In this document: positions 54,161 to 64,000 of the stretch, piece by piece | Numbering within the stretch: position 1 is the stretch's first letter | Layout of the letters: each line of letters starts with the position of its first letter | Source of the DNA: Isoetes taiwanensis | Taxonomy: Eukaryota; Streptophyta; Lycopodiopsida; Isoetales; Isoetaceae | DNA length: 64,000 bases | Direction: 5' to 3' | Assembly (NCBI GenBank): GCA_021234155.1 | Contig: JAJEKV010000238.1 | Coordinates: 312,001 to 376,000 of the forward strand | Program-made: the position numbers and the translations under genes | The notes under the pieces: model-generated | Database searches by the model: none | Seen by the model: the letters and a program-made list of their open reading frames with translations, nothing else | What the model was told of the DNA's origin: nothing

Positions 54161-54439
54161 TCACGTATGCATCTCGACTACCACAGAATGCATACACTTT
54201 CCTGCACTTACACTAAAGCATACACAAGCCTAGCTAAGAGCACCTGTCGGGTTGGCGTCGACCACTTCGGAGATGATATGGCCGTCGAATTGCCTCATGA
54301 ATTCTGGGAATTGCTTCTCTAGATCTTGCTTTAATACCCATGTTGCGTCTTCTATGGGCAATACTACAAGAGAAGGGGTCCATTAGTGCCACTGGTTGTG
54401 TCGATATTTGGCCTAAAATGGCAACTCCAATTTTTCTAA

Positions 54440-54960
54440 TAACTGGCGCTATGGGTGAGGCAACCCAGTGACAAAAATGTGGCAATGAGAACATCATCAT
54501 GTATAATGTTAGCATGTTTGTCACTTATAACGTCAGGGACAATGTCAACTTCAACGTCATATTTGTCACCTACAATGCCACCTTCAATGTCAAATATAGT
54601 GTCAGAACTTTTGTCACCTACAATGTAAGTGGCTACGTCGCCTGTCACGTCAAGCACAGTGTCACCTATACAGCCAACTATAATGTCACGCATAATGCCA
54701 CTATTAATGCCATTGGTGAAGTCGCCTATAGAATCATATGTAGCATCATCTATCACATATATGGTCGCTATCATAATGCTAATATTTTTGTCACAGATTA
54801 TGCCAAACCTATTGTCGCCTCCAATAGCAACTTTAAGGACACTTATAAAGGCATAGATAATGGCATCTATTTCCTCAATAGCAATGGCACCTATGTTGCC
54901 AACATCAGTGTCATTTATTATGTCGTCTATATTGTGAATAATAATGTCATTTCTTGATCC
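54440..54960. repeat. Degenerate short-unit array ('tataatgtcac')
   Basis: Phrases such as 'cacctataatgtcaactt' recur every 18-21 bp across the stretch, with drift. Long frames stay open on both strands (54,499-54,957 plus; 54,436-54,774 minus) only because the repeat lacks stops in them; the resulting proteins are Asn/Val- or Asp/Ile-rich repeats without domain character. Confidence 0.75.
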
Positions 54961-55930
54961 CTTGTTGCCACATGAATTATTTTTGCCACATAATCATTAT
55001 TTCTTGATCCATTATTGCCCCATATGGCACTAGTAGTTATATTTCTAGGCCAGCAATTGGGACAACATTAACCGCATGTATTGTGTCACTTATATCATTA
55101 AATGATGTAGATATCATTGTTTATGTCATGATTAAGGTCATAGGTAGTGCCATCTAGAGACCTATTGTGCTGTAAAACATAATTTTCGACATTAAATAAT
55201 GGATTTTGTAATACAACCTTTGAAATTCACTTAACCAGATGCATAAATTCAACCATAACTTCATAATGTTTTGTGATACAAGGCTATGAGAACTCTTAGC
55301 TACTCCATAGAGCCAAGTTGTAAGGGAAACTGTTTAATTAAATATGGTACTTAATTACGGTACTTAATCACGTATGGCATTGGACGAAAAGGCATGCTTC
55401 AATTTCTATGGTACTGGATGAAAAGGCATGCTTCAATTTCTGCCCACCTAGAGGCTTTAAACAGGTCCTTGAACCCCTTGTCTTGCACTTCGTTGTTATT
55501 ATAACCATACATTGTTCTCAGGGTCCGTTTATCAAAGGCGTCCTGTAGTAATCCGTGGTGAAAGAATCCATCTGACTTGCCTTCAGAAGTGCATCTTAAG
55601 TCATTAAATTGGACAAATAACATGCCCTCTGCAAAATAACAGATCACAATTTAGCCCTTCAATGGAAAATGTTTAATAAAAACTAACCAAAAATGTCAAG
55701 CAAACCACCAATAATCAAATCACGAGACTAATCAGCAGATAAAATATTAATAGGCACATCCATATCTAACAATTTCTCTACAACCTCTGCACATCTATTA
55801 TGGAGGAATTCTCTTTACTGTTTTTCTGATCTCTTGTCCAGTATAACCTCTCAGTGCACATGTTGCCATTACCTCCTACATTCATATACATCGTTTTAAG
55901 ATATACAGCCTGATGGCCTAGTAATTGACA
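54961..55930. other. Gene-free stretch with a 34-bp duplication
   Basis: At 55,381-55,441 'TGGACGAAAAGGCATGCTTC' plus the following bases is repeated after 34 bp with one change. A minus-strand frame at 55,399-55,647 ('LFVQFNDLRCTSEGKSDGFF') is protein-like but unassigned. Confidence 0.4.
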
Positions 55931-56384
55931 GTGATGTCAATAGGCTAATAAGCCCATTAGGTAACAGTTTGGGAGAAGATAAAGATGAGAGTTTCTTCAC
56001 TCCTGCAAAAAAGATTGTCACATTATCTCCAGATGGCCTGGGAATTCATGATAATAGACCAATAAGTCCAACTGGTATTTCTTTCCAGAAGGCCTGGGAA
56101 TTAATGTGAATAGACCACTAAGTCCATCTAGCAAATCCATGTTAGCTGGCCTGGAAATTGAATCAGGGAAGATTAATAGGCCAATAAGCCCAGCTAGACA
56201 GATCTTGGCTGAGATTAATGGAGCACAGAAGAAAAGCACTAATGTCAAGGGGGTGGAGATAGAAGGGGACAAATTTTATACTCGACATACCAGGAAGAAA
56301 GGCACTAAAGTAGTGCATTTTTCAGAAAATAGTCCTGCCTTGAACTTGAGAAGCCAAGGCAAAAAGAATATTTCTGGCCAATGA
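55931..56384 (+). pseudogene. LINE ORF1 3' part with NRPISP repeats
   Basis: The plus strand contains four related peptide units: 'VNRLISPLG' (55,938), 'GLGIHDNRPISPTG' (56,038), 'GLGINVNRPLSPSS' (56,095) and 'GLEIESGKINRPISPARQIL' (56,150), spaced about 20-35 residues, with a frame change between the second and third. The last frame runs to TGA at 56,382-56,384 and overlaps the ATG of the next frame (ATGA). It is the end of the first ORF of the LINE whose ORF2 follows. No RNA-binding or zinc-knuckle motif is visible in this part. Confidence 0.55.
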
Positions 56385-57883
56385 GGATCACAACCTGGAA
56401 CCTGAGAGGTATTAAGGGTCCTCTCAAGAGGAAAAGGGCATTGATTGCAATAAAAGACATGAAATCAGAAATCATTATGTTGCAAGAACACAGATTGCCT
56501 GAATTCGAGTCCTCAAATTTAGAAAAATGGATCATTCTAGATGGAGATTCAATATGGGCTGCAGCTGATGGTACCAAGGGAGGTATATGTATGGCCTGGA
56601 AAGGATTCAAATGTATGGAGAAGTATAAGCATGACAGTGGCAGGTGAACTGTGGCAGTTTTGGAAAAAGGAGAAAATATTATTGGAATAATTAATGTCTA
56701 TGCATCCACTGATCCAGCAGAAAGAGAAGACCAGTGGAAGCAAATACATGCATGGATCCAGAACCATCAAACTAAAAATTGGCTAATGGTTGGTGATTTC
56801 AATAATACACCTGTGTGGGACCAGAAACTAGGGAAGCAAATGAATATGTCCAAAGGAGAAAGAAATGCTTGGGATAGGTTGATGTCTAACTTTATATATA
56901 TTCCCCCTTCCTCATCACACCAGTATTCTTGGAGCAATAAAAGGAAAGGTGATCAAAGAACCTACTGCCTGCTGGACAGATTTTACTTATGTAATTTTGA
57001 TCTCAAGGATTGGGATGATCTAACAATCTCAAGTGATGTTGGAAATTCCATCTCTGACCATCACCCTCAGTTTTTGGGAAATATGACACCTCCACAGAAA
57101 TGGGGCACAAAAACCTCATTTAAATTTAATACATCAATGCTTCAAAATAAACAGTTTTGTGAGGAGTTCAAAAAATATTATAGTCAGATGCCTAGAGTAC
57201 CCCTCTCGGAATCCATGAAACACTTTGTACAAAAGTTCAGGGACATCAAATCCTGGATTAAAGAATGGGGAAAGGATTGGAGTCTAAAGAGGAAAAAGGA
57301 GAAACAAGAAGTGTACGAGGCTATGAGGGAGGTTAGGGGATTCTTGTTTCAAGATAAAAATAATAAGATTTGGCAAGAAAAGGAGGCAGAGTTAGAGATC
57401 AAGGTCAAAAAAATAGAAGAGACAGAAGCAAAAAGTCTGGCCATAAGAAGCAAATGCAAATACATCAATGAAATGGATGATGCAGGTTCAGCTTTCTTCT
57501 TCAGGACTGCCAAGAGCAGAATCATCAACAATGGAATTGTATTGGTTAAAGATAGGAAAAGAAATACCTTGACCTCTCAGAATGAGATACAAGAATATTT
57601 CCAGAAGGAATATCAAAAGTTGTTCACCAAGTATGAGACAGATACAAAAGTCATAGAGGATTTCTTCTCTCAGATTCCCAAGGGACCAGAAATCAAAGAT
57701 GAGGAGCTTCTTCAAACACCCGAGGAGAGGGAGATAAAGGAAACACTACAGTCAATGGCACATGGTAAGAGTCCGGGCCCTGATGGGTTCCAACCTGAAT
57801 TTTATTTAGGTTTCTGGGAAATCATGAAAGAAGATCTAATAACTTTCATCCAAGGAGCATGGGGGGCATTAGAGGTAATTTGA
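56381..57883 (+). pseudogene. LINE ORF2: endonuclease and start of reverse transcriptase, 3'-truncated
   Basis: From ATG at 56,381 the frame runs to 57,883 with a single in-frame TGA at 56,645-56,647. Apurinic-type endonuclease motifs are present: 'TWNLRG', 'LQEHRL', 'VGDFNNTP' and 'SDHHPQ'. A long Lys/Glu-rich linker follows, then the reverse-transcriptase entry 'HGKSPGPDGFQPEFYLGFWE'. The frame ends soon after; the catalytic YADD region is absent downstream. LINEs usually lose the 5' end on insertion, so a lost 3' end points to a later deletion or another insertion. The enzyme would nick target DNA and prime copying from it. Confidence 0.85.
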
Positions 57884-59020
57884 GATCTCATTTTGTCCCA
57901 TTAAGGGGTGCTTAAAAAGCCACATCAGGTTTTTAAACTGTCCAATAAGAGAAGAGCTCCAGTGTATTTTATTCCAGTATTATGTGGCAGCAGTAATTAA
58001 TGCAGTTCTAACTAACTTTTGCAGTGTCATCTTTCTACTATAACTTTTGATCAAAAACTCCGATTCGAACATTATTTGTGGCAATGGATTCGTCTCCTCA
58101 AGAGCTTTCTAATGACAACCATTGTTATATCTTTTGGGATGTAAATATATAAGAAAAGAGCAAAAAACCATCCTATATTATAAGGTTTTGATGTATGTCG
58201 TGCATCATGCCCTAAATTGGGCGGTTGCGATTTAACCTAAGAATGGGACGGTCCAGATGGCTCAAATGACCACGACTAAAAATCCCAACGGAGCTGGGCA
58301 ATTCAATGCAGGTTTGCGTGATCGAGACCAACATCTGGATGCACCATCTGCTTCCAGACATTTTCCAGGTTAAAATCGGGACCATGCAAGCATCCCTTGC
58401 AATTCTTAGTGCAAACTGTGTCCTGTAACAAAATCGAACTTGGCCCCGCTTTGCTGGAGCTCTCTTGCTTAGATGGTCCAGATGACTGCAGCACATGGGC
58501 TTCTCCAAATCGCCTCCTAGAACCCCGAAGAACGAGTCTCGGATCATTTGGAGCTAATTTAGAAAGCTTCCAATTGTCGTCCATGAACACTATCGTTTTG
58601 AAGAAGCGCCATTCAAGCTGTCTTTTTGTTTTTCAATGATTATTTTTACGTGCAGTTCGACGAAGATGAGAAAGCCAAGCACACAACTTTACAAGATCAC
58701 CAAAGCGAGGGTAATTTAATTTTTGCTTCACGGTTTGCACGATTTCAAAGTCTATATTTCGTTAATTTGATGCGGTATTCGGTCAATATTCAATGGTTTT
58801 AATTCAGGAGTACTTGCTTGAATATGGACTTCAAAGCAATTGCTATATGGAAGCGACTTCTAACGGGCCTTCATTCGCCACATTAACCAAGTCTTACATC
58901 TGGATATTGAAATTGCAATGTGTATATTAACATTCTAATGTTGGAAACTGCTTAATCTCTAGAAACTTCTAATTTTTTGGAGATGTGTTTAGTTTTATGG
59001 GTTTCGTGTTTTTCCAGGAT
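57884..59020. other. Gene-free stretch
   Basis: The sequence directly after the LINE break is not reverse transcriptase in any frame. Minus-strand frames at 58,212-58,590 are unassigned. Confidence 0.35.
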
Positions 59021-59034
59021 CCATCCATTGATTG

Positions 59035-59313
59035 CCAACTATAGAAATTTGAAGCTTCCTGGTTTTGGACTTGCAAGATGTTTCCAAGGCGATCAGATTG
59101 TTGTTTTCACTACGTTGTGGTACAGGTGATCATAAGTTTTCCCTATTACGTTGTGGTACAGGTGATCATAAGTTTTTCACAGACCTTCAAAATTGTTTTT
59201 GGGTTTGATGATGCTGTTGACATGTGGTCTATAGCATGCATTGTTGCCGAGCTTCCTCATGGAAAGCCTATCTTAACTGGAAAAGACGAGGTAGGTTATG
59301 TAACTTATATGGC
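59035..59313 (+). pseudogene. CMGC-type protein kinase remnant, two exons
   Basis: 'NLKLPGFGLARCFQGDQIVV' and 'FTTLWYR' (59,041-59,127) correspond to the DFG region and activation loop (TLWYR) of CDK-like kinases, with DFG changed to GFG. The exon ends at TACAG|GTGATC. A second part reads 'VFGFDDAVDMWSIACIVAEL' and 'PHGKPILTGKDE' (59,200-59,291) and ends at GAG|GTAGGT. The APE motif between is missing. The exon end and donor are duplicated (36 bp, see next entry). Loss of the metal-binding Asp makes it inactive. Confidence 0.65.
59111..59182. repeat. 36-bp tandem duplication including a splice donor
   Basis: TACGTTGTGGTACAGGTGAT plus 'cataagtttt' occurs at 59,111 and again at 59,147. It contains the exon end (TLWYR) and the donor GTGATC of the kinase remnant. 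Confidence 0.9.
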
Positions 59314-60569
59314 TTTGTAATCTATTGACCATCTTTTCTTCATTCAGTTAAGTCTCTGTTATTTTACACGATCACTTCGAAGCCGAACATATTACCAGGA
59401 TATATAGTTTTTGCGGATCAGCTGAAGAGAGTAATTGACCTAGAGTGTCAAAGCCACCCCATTAATTCATGGTTCAGAGGGCATGAATTTGCCTCTTCAA
59501 AGTGGCAAACAGATGGGAGTTTTCATTTGGCACACAAAGATGGACACCATTAGATGAATATGTAAACTGGAAATCCAAGGAGGAAAATCAAGGTGAATTA
59601 CGGCTTTCTGCAGACTTTGCACTGCTCTCCATGCACAATTGATATGACAAGATACATAAGTCGTATTTAATTAAAGTGGGACTCATTCCATTCCCATTTT
59701 TTTTCGGAACCCGGTTAATTTACATAAAAAGTAGCACCCCGACCCGAAAACTATCCTTAATTCGAATTTTTGAATAAAACTCTGAATCCGAGCTGTGCTG
59801 CAGTTTTCCCAGGTTCGCGAGTCGAGAACAAAAACAATGCAACTGAAACAAAGGAAATTCATTAAAGTTTGAAACCAAAGATGTAGTTGAAAAAGAATTT
59901 TTTATTAATAAATTGAGCGGATACAATGTATTTTTTACATCGGACGCAGAGACCATGGCGGTCTTCTTTGTCCTCTGATCACATCATCTTGGTAGGTGGT
60001 CCACCTTAGGGGATTAACTTGTGGCGCTTCTTCATGCCCGTCTGTAAAGCCTTGGGGCAACTGAAGAGTGTGGAATGCCTCACGTGGAGGTGCCTGCGGA
60101 CCTGCGGCCGACCTGTCCACCGAGCTTCTCCACTCGCCTCCCGCGACCTTTCATCGAATATGCTCCTTCCCCAACCTCCGTGGATGTTATGCAATGCTTG
60201 CAATATGCCTTGAGCTTCTGGACTTTCTCTTTGTTCTTCACCATTTCTTTATTCCGAGGGTGTAGCGAGCAACCTCACGGATTCGCGAGCAACCTTGTCC
60301 CAAAAGCTAGGGCAAGAGTGTAGCGTGACCGGGATCGTGCGAGCGGTATTTCTTCCGCCTTGAGCGGGATCCGTGCCGCTGGGCGGTCTACGTGATGCTG
60401 GCGGGATGCATGTGGCGGTGTCGGATTTGTGCACGAACCACACGGAGCAAGGAGAGTATGATTAACAATTCACGGTGTCATTAGTCAAAGCGTAGAAAAG
60501 AGCGTTGAAATCAAATTACAGCGGAGAACATTCATTCCATACAAGGCGCATCCAATGGCGTGGGAAGTA
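59314..60569. other. Stretch with unresolved minus-strand frames
   Basis: Frames on the minus strand around 60,260-59,940 include 'NKEKVQKLKAYCKHCITST', a Lys-rich part with a C-x-x-C pair that might be part of a zinc finger, but the pattern is incomplete. Otherwise nothing was recognised. Confidence 0.3.
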
Positions 60570-60830
60570 GTGTCTTTTCGACTCATGAAGTCGAGAAAGG
60601 CCCATAAAAGTCAAAGTACAACCATTCTCATTAGAATATGGTTGCATCCAATCACACTGCGGAAGCATACAAATGCTTTTGTCAGCGAGACAACTAGCAT
60701 GCCTTTTCGACTCAAGGAAGTCGAGAAAGTCCCGTGAAACCCAATGTACAAGCATTATCATAATAGATTGTACAAGCATTTCATCAACACGACAAGCATG
60801 CCTTTTCGACTCGTGAGTCGAGAAAGGCAT
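60570..60830. repeat. TTTTCGACTC..GAGTCGAGAAAG palindromes, group 1
   Basis: Three copies at about 60,575, 60,704 and 60,802: 'cttttcgactcatgaagtcgagaaagg', 'ccttttcgactcaaggaagtcgagaaag' and 'ccttttcgactcgtgagtcgagaaagg'. Each forms a hairpin with an 8-10-bp stem. The two last share longer flanks ('acaactagcatg' / 'acgacaagcatg'). Confidence 0.8.
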
Positions 60831-60941
60831 CGAAAACTCAATATACAAGTATATTCATTACAAAATGGTCAATACATGTGTTCACGTTCGATTACAATAT
60901 TCACACAATTTGACTATCGAAAGCGGGGTCACTCTTCTTGT

Positions 60942-61415
60942 TCACCAAAGTATTTGTCGTCCATAGCTTTCATGATCGGCTTGCTCTCGGATCGGGTTCC
61001 GTGAGGCTCGGATAGTTCGTAAGCACATCGGCGACAAGAATGGCAAAGAGGATTCCGCCAAGACGGGACCGAGTCTGAAGGACAACCACCTATCTGTCTC
61101 ATATTCTTGGTCGATATGGCTTAGCAATGATTGTATTTTTGCGGCGTTATGATAGCACTTGTAGGCGAGTCGTCTATGATCGGCGTGTTGTGTTTGCCAA
61201 AGTCCGGAATTGCTCATAAACACCGTCCCACCCTTTTCACCATTATAGGCTTCCCCTTTGTGATGGCTGGATCGAGGGTCCTTCACATGCTCGACCCTTT
61301 CGTTTCCCCAAACGAACTTGAACTTCAAAACTGAAATGCCGAGAACACCAAGAACATTGACAATATTTTTCTTTGCCATACAAGACCATATGCCCACCGA
61401 ATCCCGTGCGGGCAC
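60942..61415 (-). other. Unassigned open frame, minus-strand cluster (3' part)
   Basis: A 157-codon frame: 'MAKKNIVNVLGVLGISVLKF', 'KFVWGNERVEHVKDPRSSHH', 'LAYKCYHNAAKIQSLLSHID' and 'ESSLPFLSPMCLRTIRASRN'. It looks coding and is free of stops. No domain family was recognised. It belongs by strand and spacing with 61,891-62,280 and 63,090-63,512, and lies between palindrome groups, so it is probably the 3' exon of a mobile-element gene. Confidence 0.35.
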
Positions 61416-61794
61416 CGGTCAATAATTTCCTTAGCTCGGGCCTCGGATACACTATTTTATGCTCTGTTTTTCACGGGATGCGAGGTGTTAATCTCGGGGG
61501 CGTCTTTGTCATGGTATATTTGCAGCTAATACTCCATTGGCGTCAAATATTACAAGCTTGGTGGGACCGGTGGATCCGATTGGAGTTTGGCTCGACCATA
61601 TTTCCGGTTCATCGGGATCCAAATGCGGGATCATTAACTTTTCCAGTTCTTTTCGGCCGTGAGCGGTGTCTTGCTCTACGGATTTTCATTCTCATTCTCC
61701 TCGCGGCGTGAACCGATTTGGAATCCATTGACAATGATCCGGACTCGTTGAGCTCGAATTCCACGAAATGATGACATCATCCGAAAGGAAGCGA

Positions 61795-61872
61795 GTTTTT
61801 CGACTGAGTCGAGAATGACAAAAAAAGGTATTGAAAGGAAGCGAGTTTTTCGACTTCATGAGTCGAGAAACA
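61795..61872. repeat. TTTTCGACTC palindromes, group 2
   Basis: Two copies: 'ttttcgactgagtcgagaatg' (61,797) and 'ttttcgacttcatgagtcgagaaac' (61,847). 'GGAAGCGAG' precedes each, so the unit of about 50 bp is a direct repeat containing a palindrome. Confidence 0.75.
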
Positions 61873-61890
61873 CCGTTAAACAAAATAAAC

Positions 61891-62450
61891 TCACCTCAAT
61901 CTCAGGTTTTCAATAATGTTTTCGGCAAAGATTACGGTCCAATCCCCGACATCCTCGTCTCCGTCGGGTTTGTCTCCCTCGTCCTCGTCGTCTTTCTCGC
62001 TTCCATTTGTCTTCCTCCCCTTGAAATGCTCATGAAGCGAGATCCAAGTATGACTGAATGGTTTCAACCATGTCCTTATTTCCAACCCACGGATATAGGT
62101 TTCATTCCAAACAAAGATAGCCCCCCGAGAGAACAAAGGCCATTCATGTACCACTTTCATACAATTTGATCTTCCTCGACCAAGCTGGTTATGAAGTACT
62201 TGATAACTCTTGGCGGATAGGAATTCTATGTATAGGACCGGTCGCACCATCCTTAGCGACCTTGTCCATCGATGGAACATCCTCCATAAACCTCCCCCTT
62301 CGGGGTTCCATCACGCTCTTGAGAGATCATGAACTTGTCGAGATAATGATGCTCGCTAGACCACCACTTATCCAGTCGACCGCCCGATCTTGAAATCAAA
62401 ACCAAAACTATGTTGGCAAAGCTTGGTGCCTTGGCAAGCCAAGTCCGCAC
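61891..62450 (-). other. Unassigned open frames, minus-strand cluster (middle part)
   Basis: Frame 62,280-61,891 reads 'RMVRPVLYIEFLSAKSYQVL', 'MKVVHEWPLFSRGAIFVWNE' and a Lys/Asp/Glu-rich tail ('EKDDEDEGDKPDGDEDVG'). Frame 62,450-62,253 precedes it in another phase ('LDKFMISQERDGTPKGEV'). A shift or intron joins them near 62,280. No family was recognised. Confidence 0.35.
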
Positions 62451-62941
62451 TCATGATCAAGTTCGTTATATGGAGTGCATGATCTTGTTGGTGAAGTTAA
62501 TATCGGCTGCCCATTGGGAGACAACAGTTGTTTGATTGCCCGGCATGCAAAAAGACAAGGAAACCGAAAGTATCGAGGTCGGTCATGTCGGAACCGTCTT
62601 GTACCCCTTGCTCTATGTCGGCTTTGTCATAAAAAGGGTGGGGTCTTGATCATATTGATGGCAAATAGTGCCACGGGTCAGTGCGGTTCGGACCACCAAA
62701 TCCCTTGTGTCCCAAAGTAACCAGAAATGGGGGAGCTATCGTCTGCGCCTTAAATGGGACCACCCGAATCCAAGCTTCCTTTTTTGAATTGCCATAGCAC
62801 GTTCGAGGGGAAAGGAAGGGTTTTAACGTTACGCTTCAGCTTGGTGTTGATGTAGGGTTGACATAGGCGGTTCAATTCCTTCATGTCTTCCTCATCAAGG
62901 GGCAGCCTTTTCCTTGTAATAATCAAAATCATGGTATTCAT
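62451..62941 (-). other. Minus-strand cluster, further possible coding parts
   Basis: Frame 62,941-62,750 ('LNRLCQPYINTKLKRNVKTL', 'PFPSNVLWQFKKGSLDSGGP') and, in other phases up to 62,451, 'YDKADIEQGVQDGSDMTDLD' are protein-like. The order fits one broken or multi-exon gene running leftward from 63,512. Confidence 0.3.
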
Positions 62942-63089
62942 TAGATGCAGCGTTGCGAGAACTCCGTGATGCCTTCTTCTAACGCACTTGGCTGCCGCTT
63001 TAGGGCTGTGGCATAATCTTTAGATCACGCAATTTAGAACTCTGGTCTTCCTCGGCCAGGATTGTTCCCTCAAGATTTTGCCTTGTAGG

Positions 63090-63512
63090 TCAAAGCGTTT
63101 CTTTGTCCGGGTGAGGCCCCTGTATCCTCTTCATGAACTGCTTGTCAAACAACTTGGGGTCGGGCCTGCTTGGAAATTCTCCATTCTTTGTCCTTGACTT
63201 GCCTCTTGTCCATTGAGCCCATATTTCAGTCCATTTCTCCCAGACCGCCTCAGTGCTAAGAATGAGGTCGTATTGGTCTGAGAGAGACTCCCTGCCTTTC
63301 CTTGGTGTTCTCTTCTTCTTCTCCTCTTCTTCCTCTCCCTCGTCATCTTCACTGTCCCTCCAGTGAGAACATATGCATAGTTTCTCAAAGGTCTTCCACT
63401 TATCAGGGAGCCCTGTTTCCTTTAGGGGCCGAGGACAACCCAATGCTTTCCCTTTGTTGCCTGGCGTGTATGATCTGGTCAGGGATAAGGGCTGCATTGG
63501 ACAATGTACCAA
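63090..63512 (-). other. Unassigned open frame with acidic stretch, 5' part of the minus-strand cluster
   Basis: From a Met at 63,512 a 140-codon frame reads 'LPDKWKTFEKLCICSHWRDS', then an acidic/basic run (EDDEGEEEEEKKKRTPRKGR), then 'STEAVWEKWTEIWAQWTRGK' and 'DPKLFDKQFMKRIQGPHPDK'. The Glu-to-Lys run looks like a nuclear-localisation style linker. It starts just beside the palindrome array at 63,570-63,960, as the leftward gene of the 34-38 kb block does beside its own array. Probably the 5' exon of a mobile-element gene; no family was recognised. Confidence 0.4.
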
Positions 63513-63569
63513 TGTCGAGCATGAAAGTATCTACAAACACCCGAGGGGAATAAGCGGTAAAATGTAGCC

Positions 63570-63965
63570 GGGTTTTTCGACTCGCGAAAGTGAAAGTCCC
63601 TTGAATATCTAATTTCTTTTTACTTCTCTGGGTTTTCGACTCGCTGAGTCGAGAAAGCTCTGCATCCTTTGATTTTTACGCATTACCCGCCTTTCGACTT
63701 CGGGCGAGTCGAAACCCGATGATAATCGGCAAATGTTAGGATGGCGGGGCTTTCGACTTCGCGAGTGAAAGTCCCATTCAATGTCTAATTTTCTTTTCTT
63801 GGCTAAGGGTTTTCGACTCATGAGTCGAGAAAGCTCCACATCCTTTGATTTTACGTATTTTCGGGCTTTCGATTTCAGCGGTCGAAACCCGATGATATCG
63901 GCAAATGTTAGGATGGCGGGGGCTTTTCGACTCGCGAGTCGAGAATGGAAAGATTCAGAGAGTTA
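63570..63965. repeat. TTTCGACTC..GAGTCGAGAAAG palindromes, group 3 (tandem array)
   Basis: At least seven palindromic units near 63,571, 63,634, 63,690, 63,753, 63,813, 63,868 and 63,925, alternating two kinds: 'gggttttcgactcatgagtcgagaaagctc' and 'ctttcgacttcg..gagtcgaaaccc'. 'atcggcaaatgttaggatggcggg' returns at about 63,725 and 63,899, giving a super-unit of about 175-180 bp. The array probably continues past the window end. Confidence 0.85.
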
Positions 63966-64000
63966 TTTACCTTACGTAGGCGGCTTTTCGGCGCTATTGT

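Noticed and set aside
54436-54957. Long frames on both strands with regular Asn/Val or Asp/Ile patterns
   Set aside because: They are made by an 18-21-bp degenerate repeat; a real gene would not give equally regular proteins on both strands.
1-64000. tRNA and rRNA genes
   Set aside because: No cloverleaf with proper A and B boxes and no rRNA-like stretch was noticed by eye; a dedicated tRNA scan was not possible.

Overview
The window reads as nuclear DNA of a land plant with a large, transposon-filled genome. It has receptor-like kinases, a laccase piece, a trichome-birefringence-like (TBL) acetyltransferase piece, GT..AG introns, copia, LINE, Mutator-like and Helitron remains, and almost no intact genes. 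The mix (a transposase of the LDNC..ENKN / GHTHxDID kind, many decayed kinases, long gene-free stretches) fits a non-angiosperm such as a gymnosperm or fern better than a compact angiosperm, but the sequence does not settle the species. Only one long undamaged reading frame of cellular type stands out: a 533-residue protein kinase at 20,745-22,346 (minus strand).

1-13.9 kb. The window opens with the decayed 3' end of a Ty1/copia pol and its likely 3' LTR. From about 2.6 to 13.8 kb lies one broken minus-strand gene, a G-type (bulb-lectin) receptor-like kinase, whose pieces are pushed apart by two DNA transposons. A 407-bp inverted-repeat element sits inside the kinase domain. An ~8.3-kb Mutator-like element sits in the PAN region of the ectodomain. 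The large element carries a multi-exon transposase (minus strand, DDE-type core plus SWIM zinc finger) and a convergent plus-strand gene ending in an Ulp1-like cysteine-protease box.

13.9-34 kb. This part is gene-poor. It holds a GC-rich foldback element, short repeat families, a broken KH-domain exon, the intact kinase, a second kinase remnant (25.7 kb), a ~105-bp minisatellite (27.7-28.3 kb), a small foldback element (29.2 kb), a minus-strand Helitron 3' end (30.66 kb) and a laccase C-terminal remnant (32.6 kb).

34.5-44.3 kb. This is the most unusual block. Leftward runs a broken gene whose end resembles a beta-class DNA N4/N6-adenine/cytosine methyltransferase, with the DPPY-type motif degenerated. 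Rightward runs a decayed transposase-like gene with a DUF8039-like start and a DUF7869-like core. Between them lies GC-rich DNA with a 76-bp tandem array and repeated GATCGCGGCCGCGATC-type palindromes. Downstream of the rightward gene are two related small minus-strand genes with near-identical TATA promoters, then a Helitron 3' end. I read this as one divergently organised mobile element, possibly undescribed.

44.3-64 kb. A young 499-bp tandem duplication of a gene fragment is followed by a TBL pseudogene, a LINE ORF1 remnant, tandem repeats (53.1-55 kb), and a 5'-preserved, 3'-truncated LINE with ORF1/ORF2 overlapping at ATGA. A CMGC-kinase fragment comes next. The window ends in a second unclassified minus-strand ORF cluster (60.9-63.5 kb) bracketed by TTTCGACTC..GAGTCGAGAAA palindromes, an organisation that echoes the 34-44 kb block.
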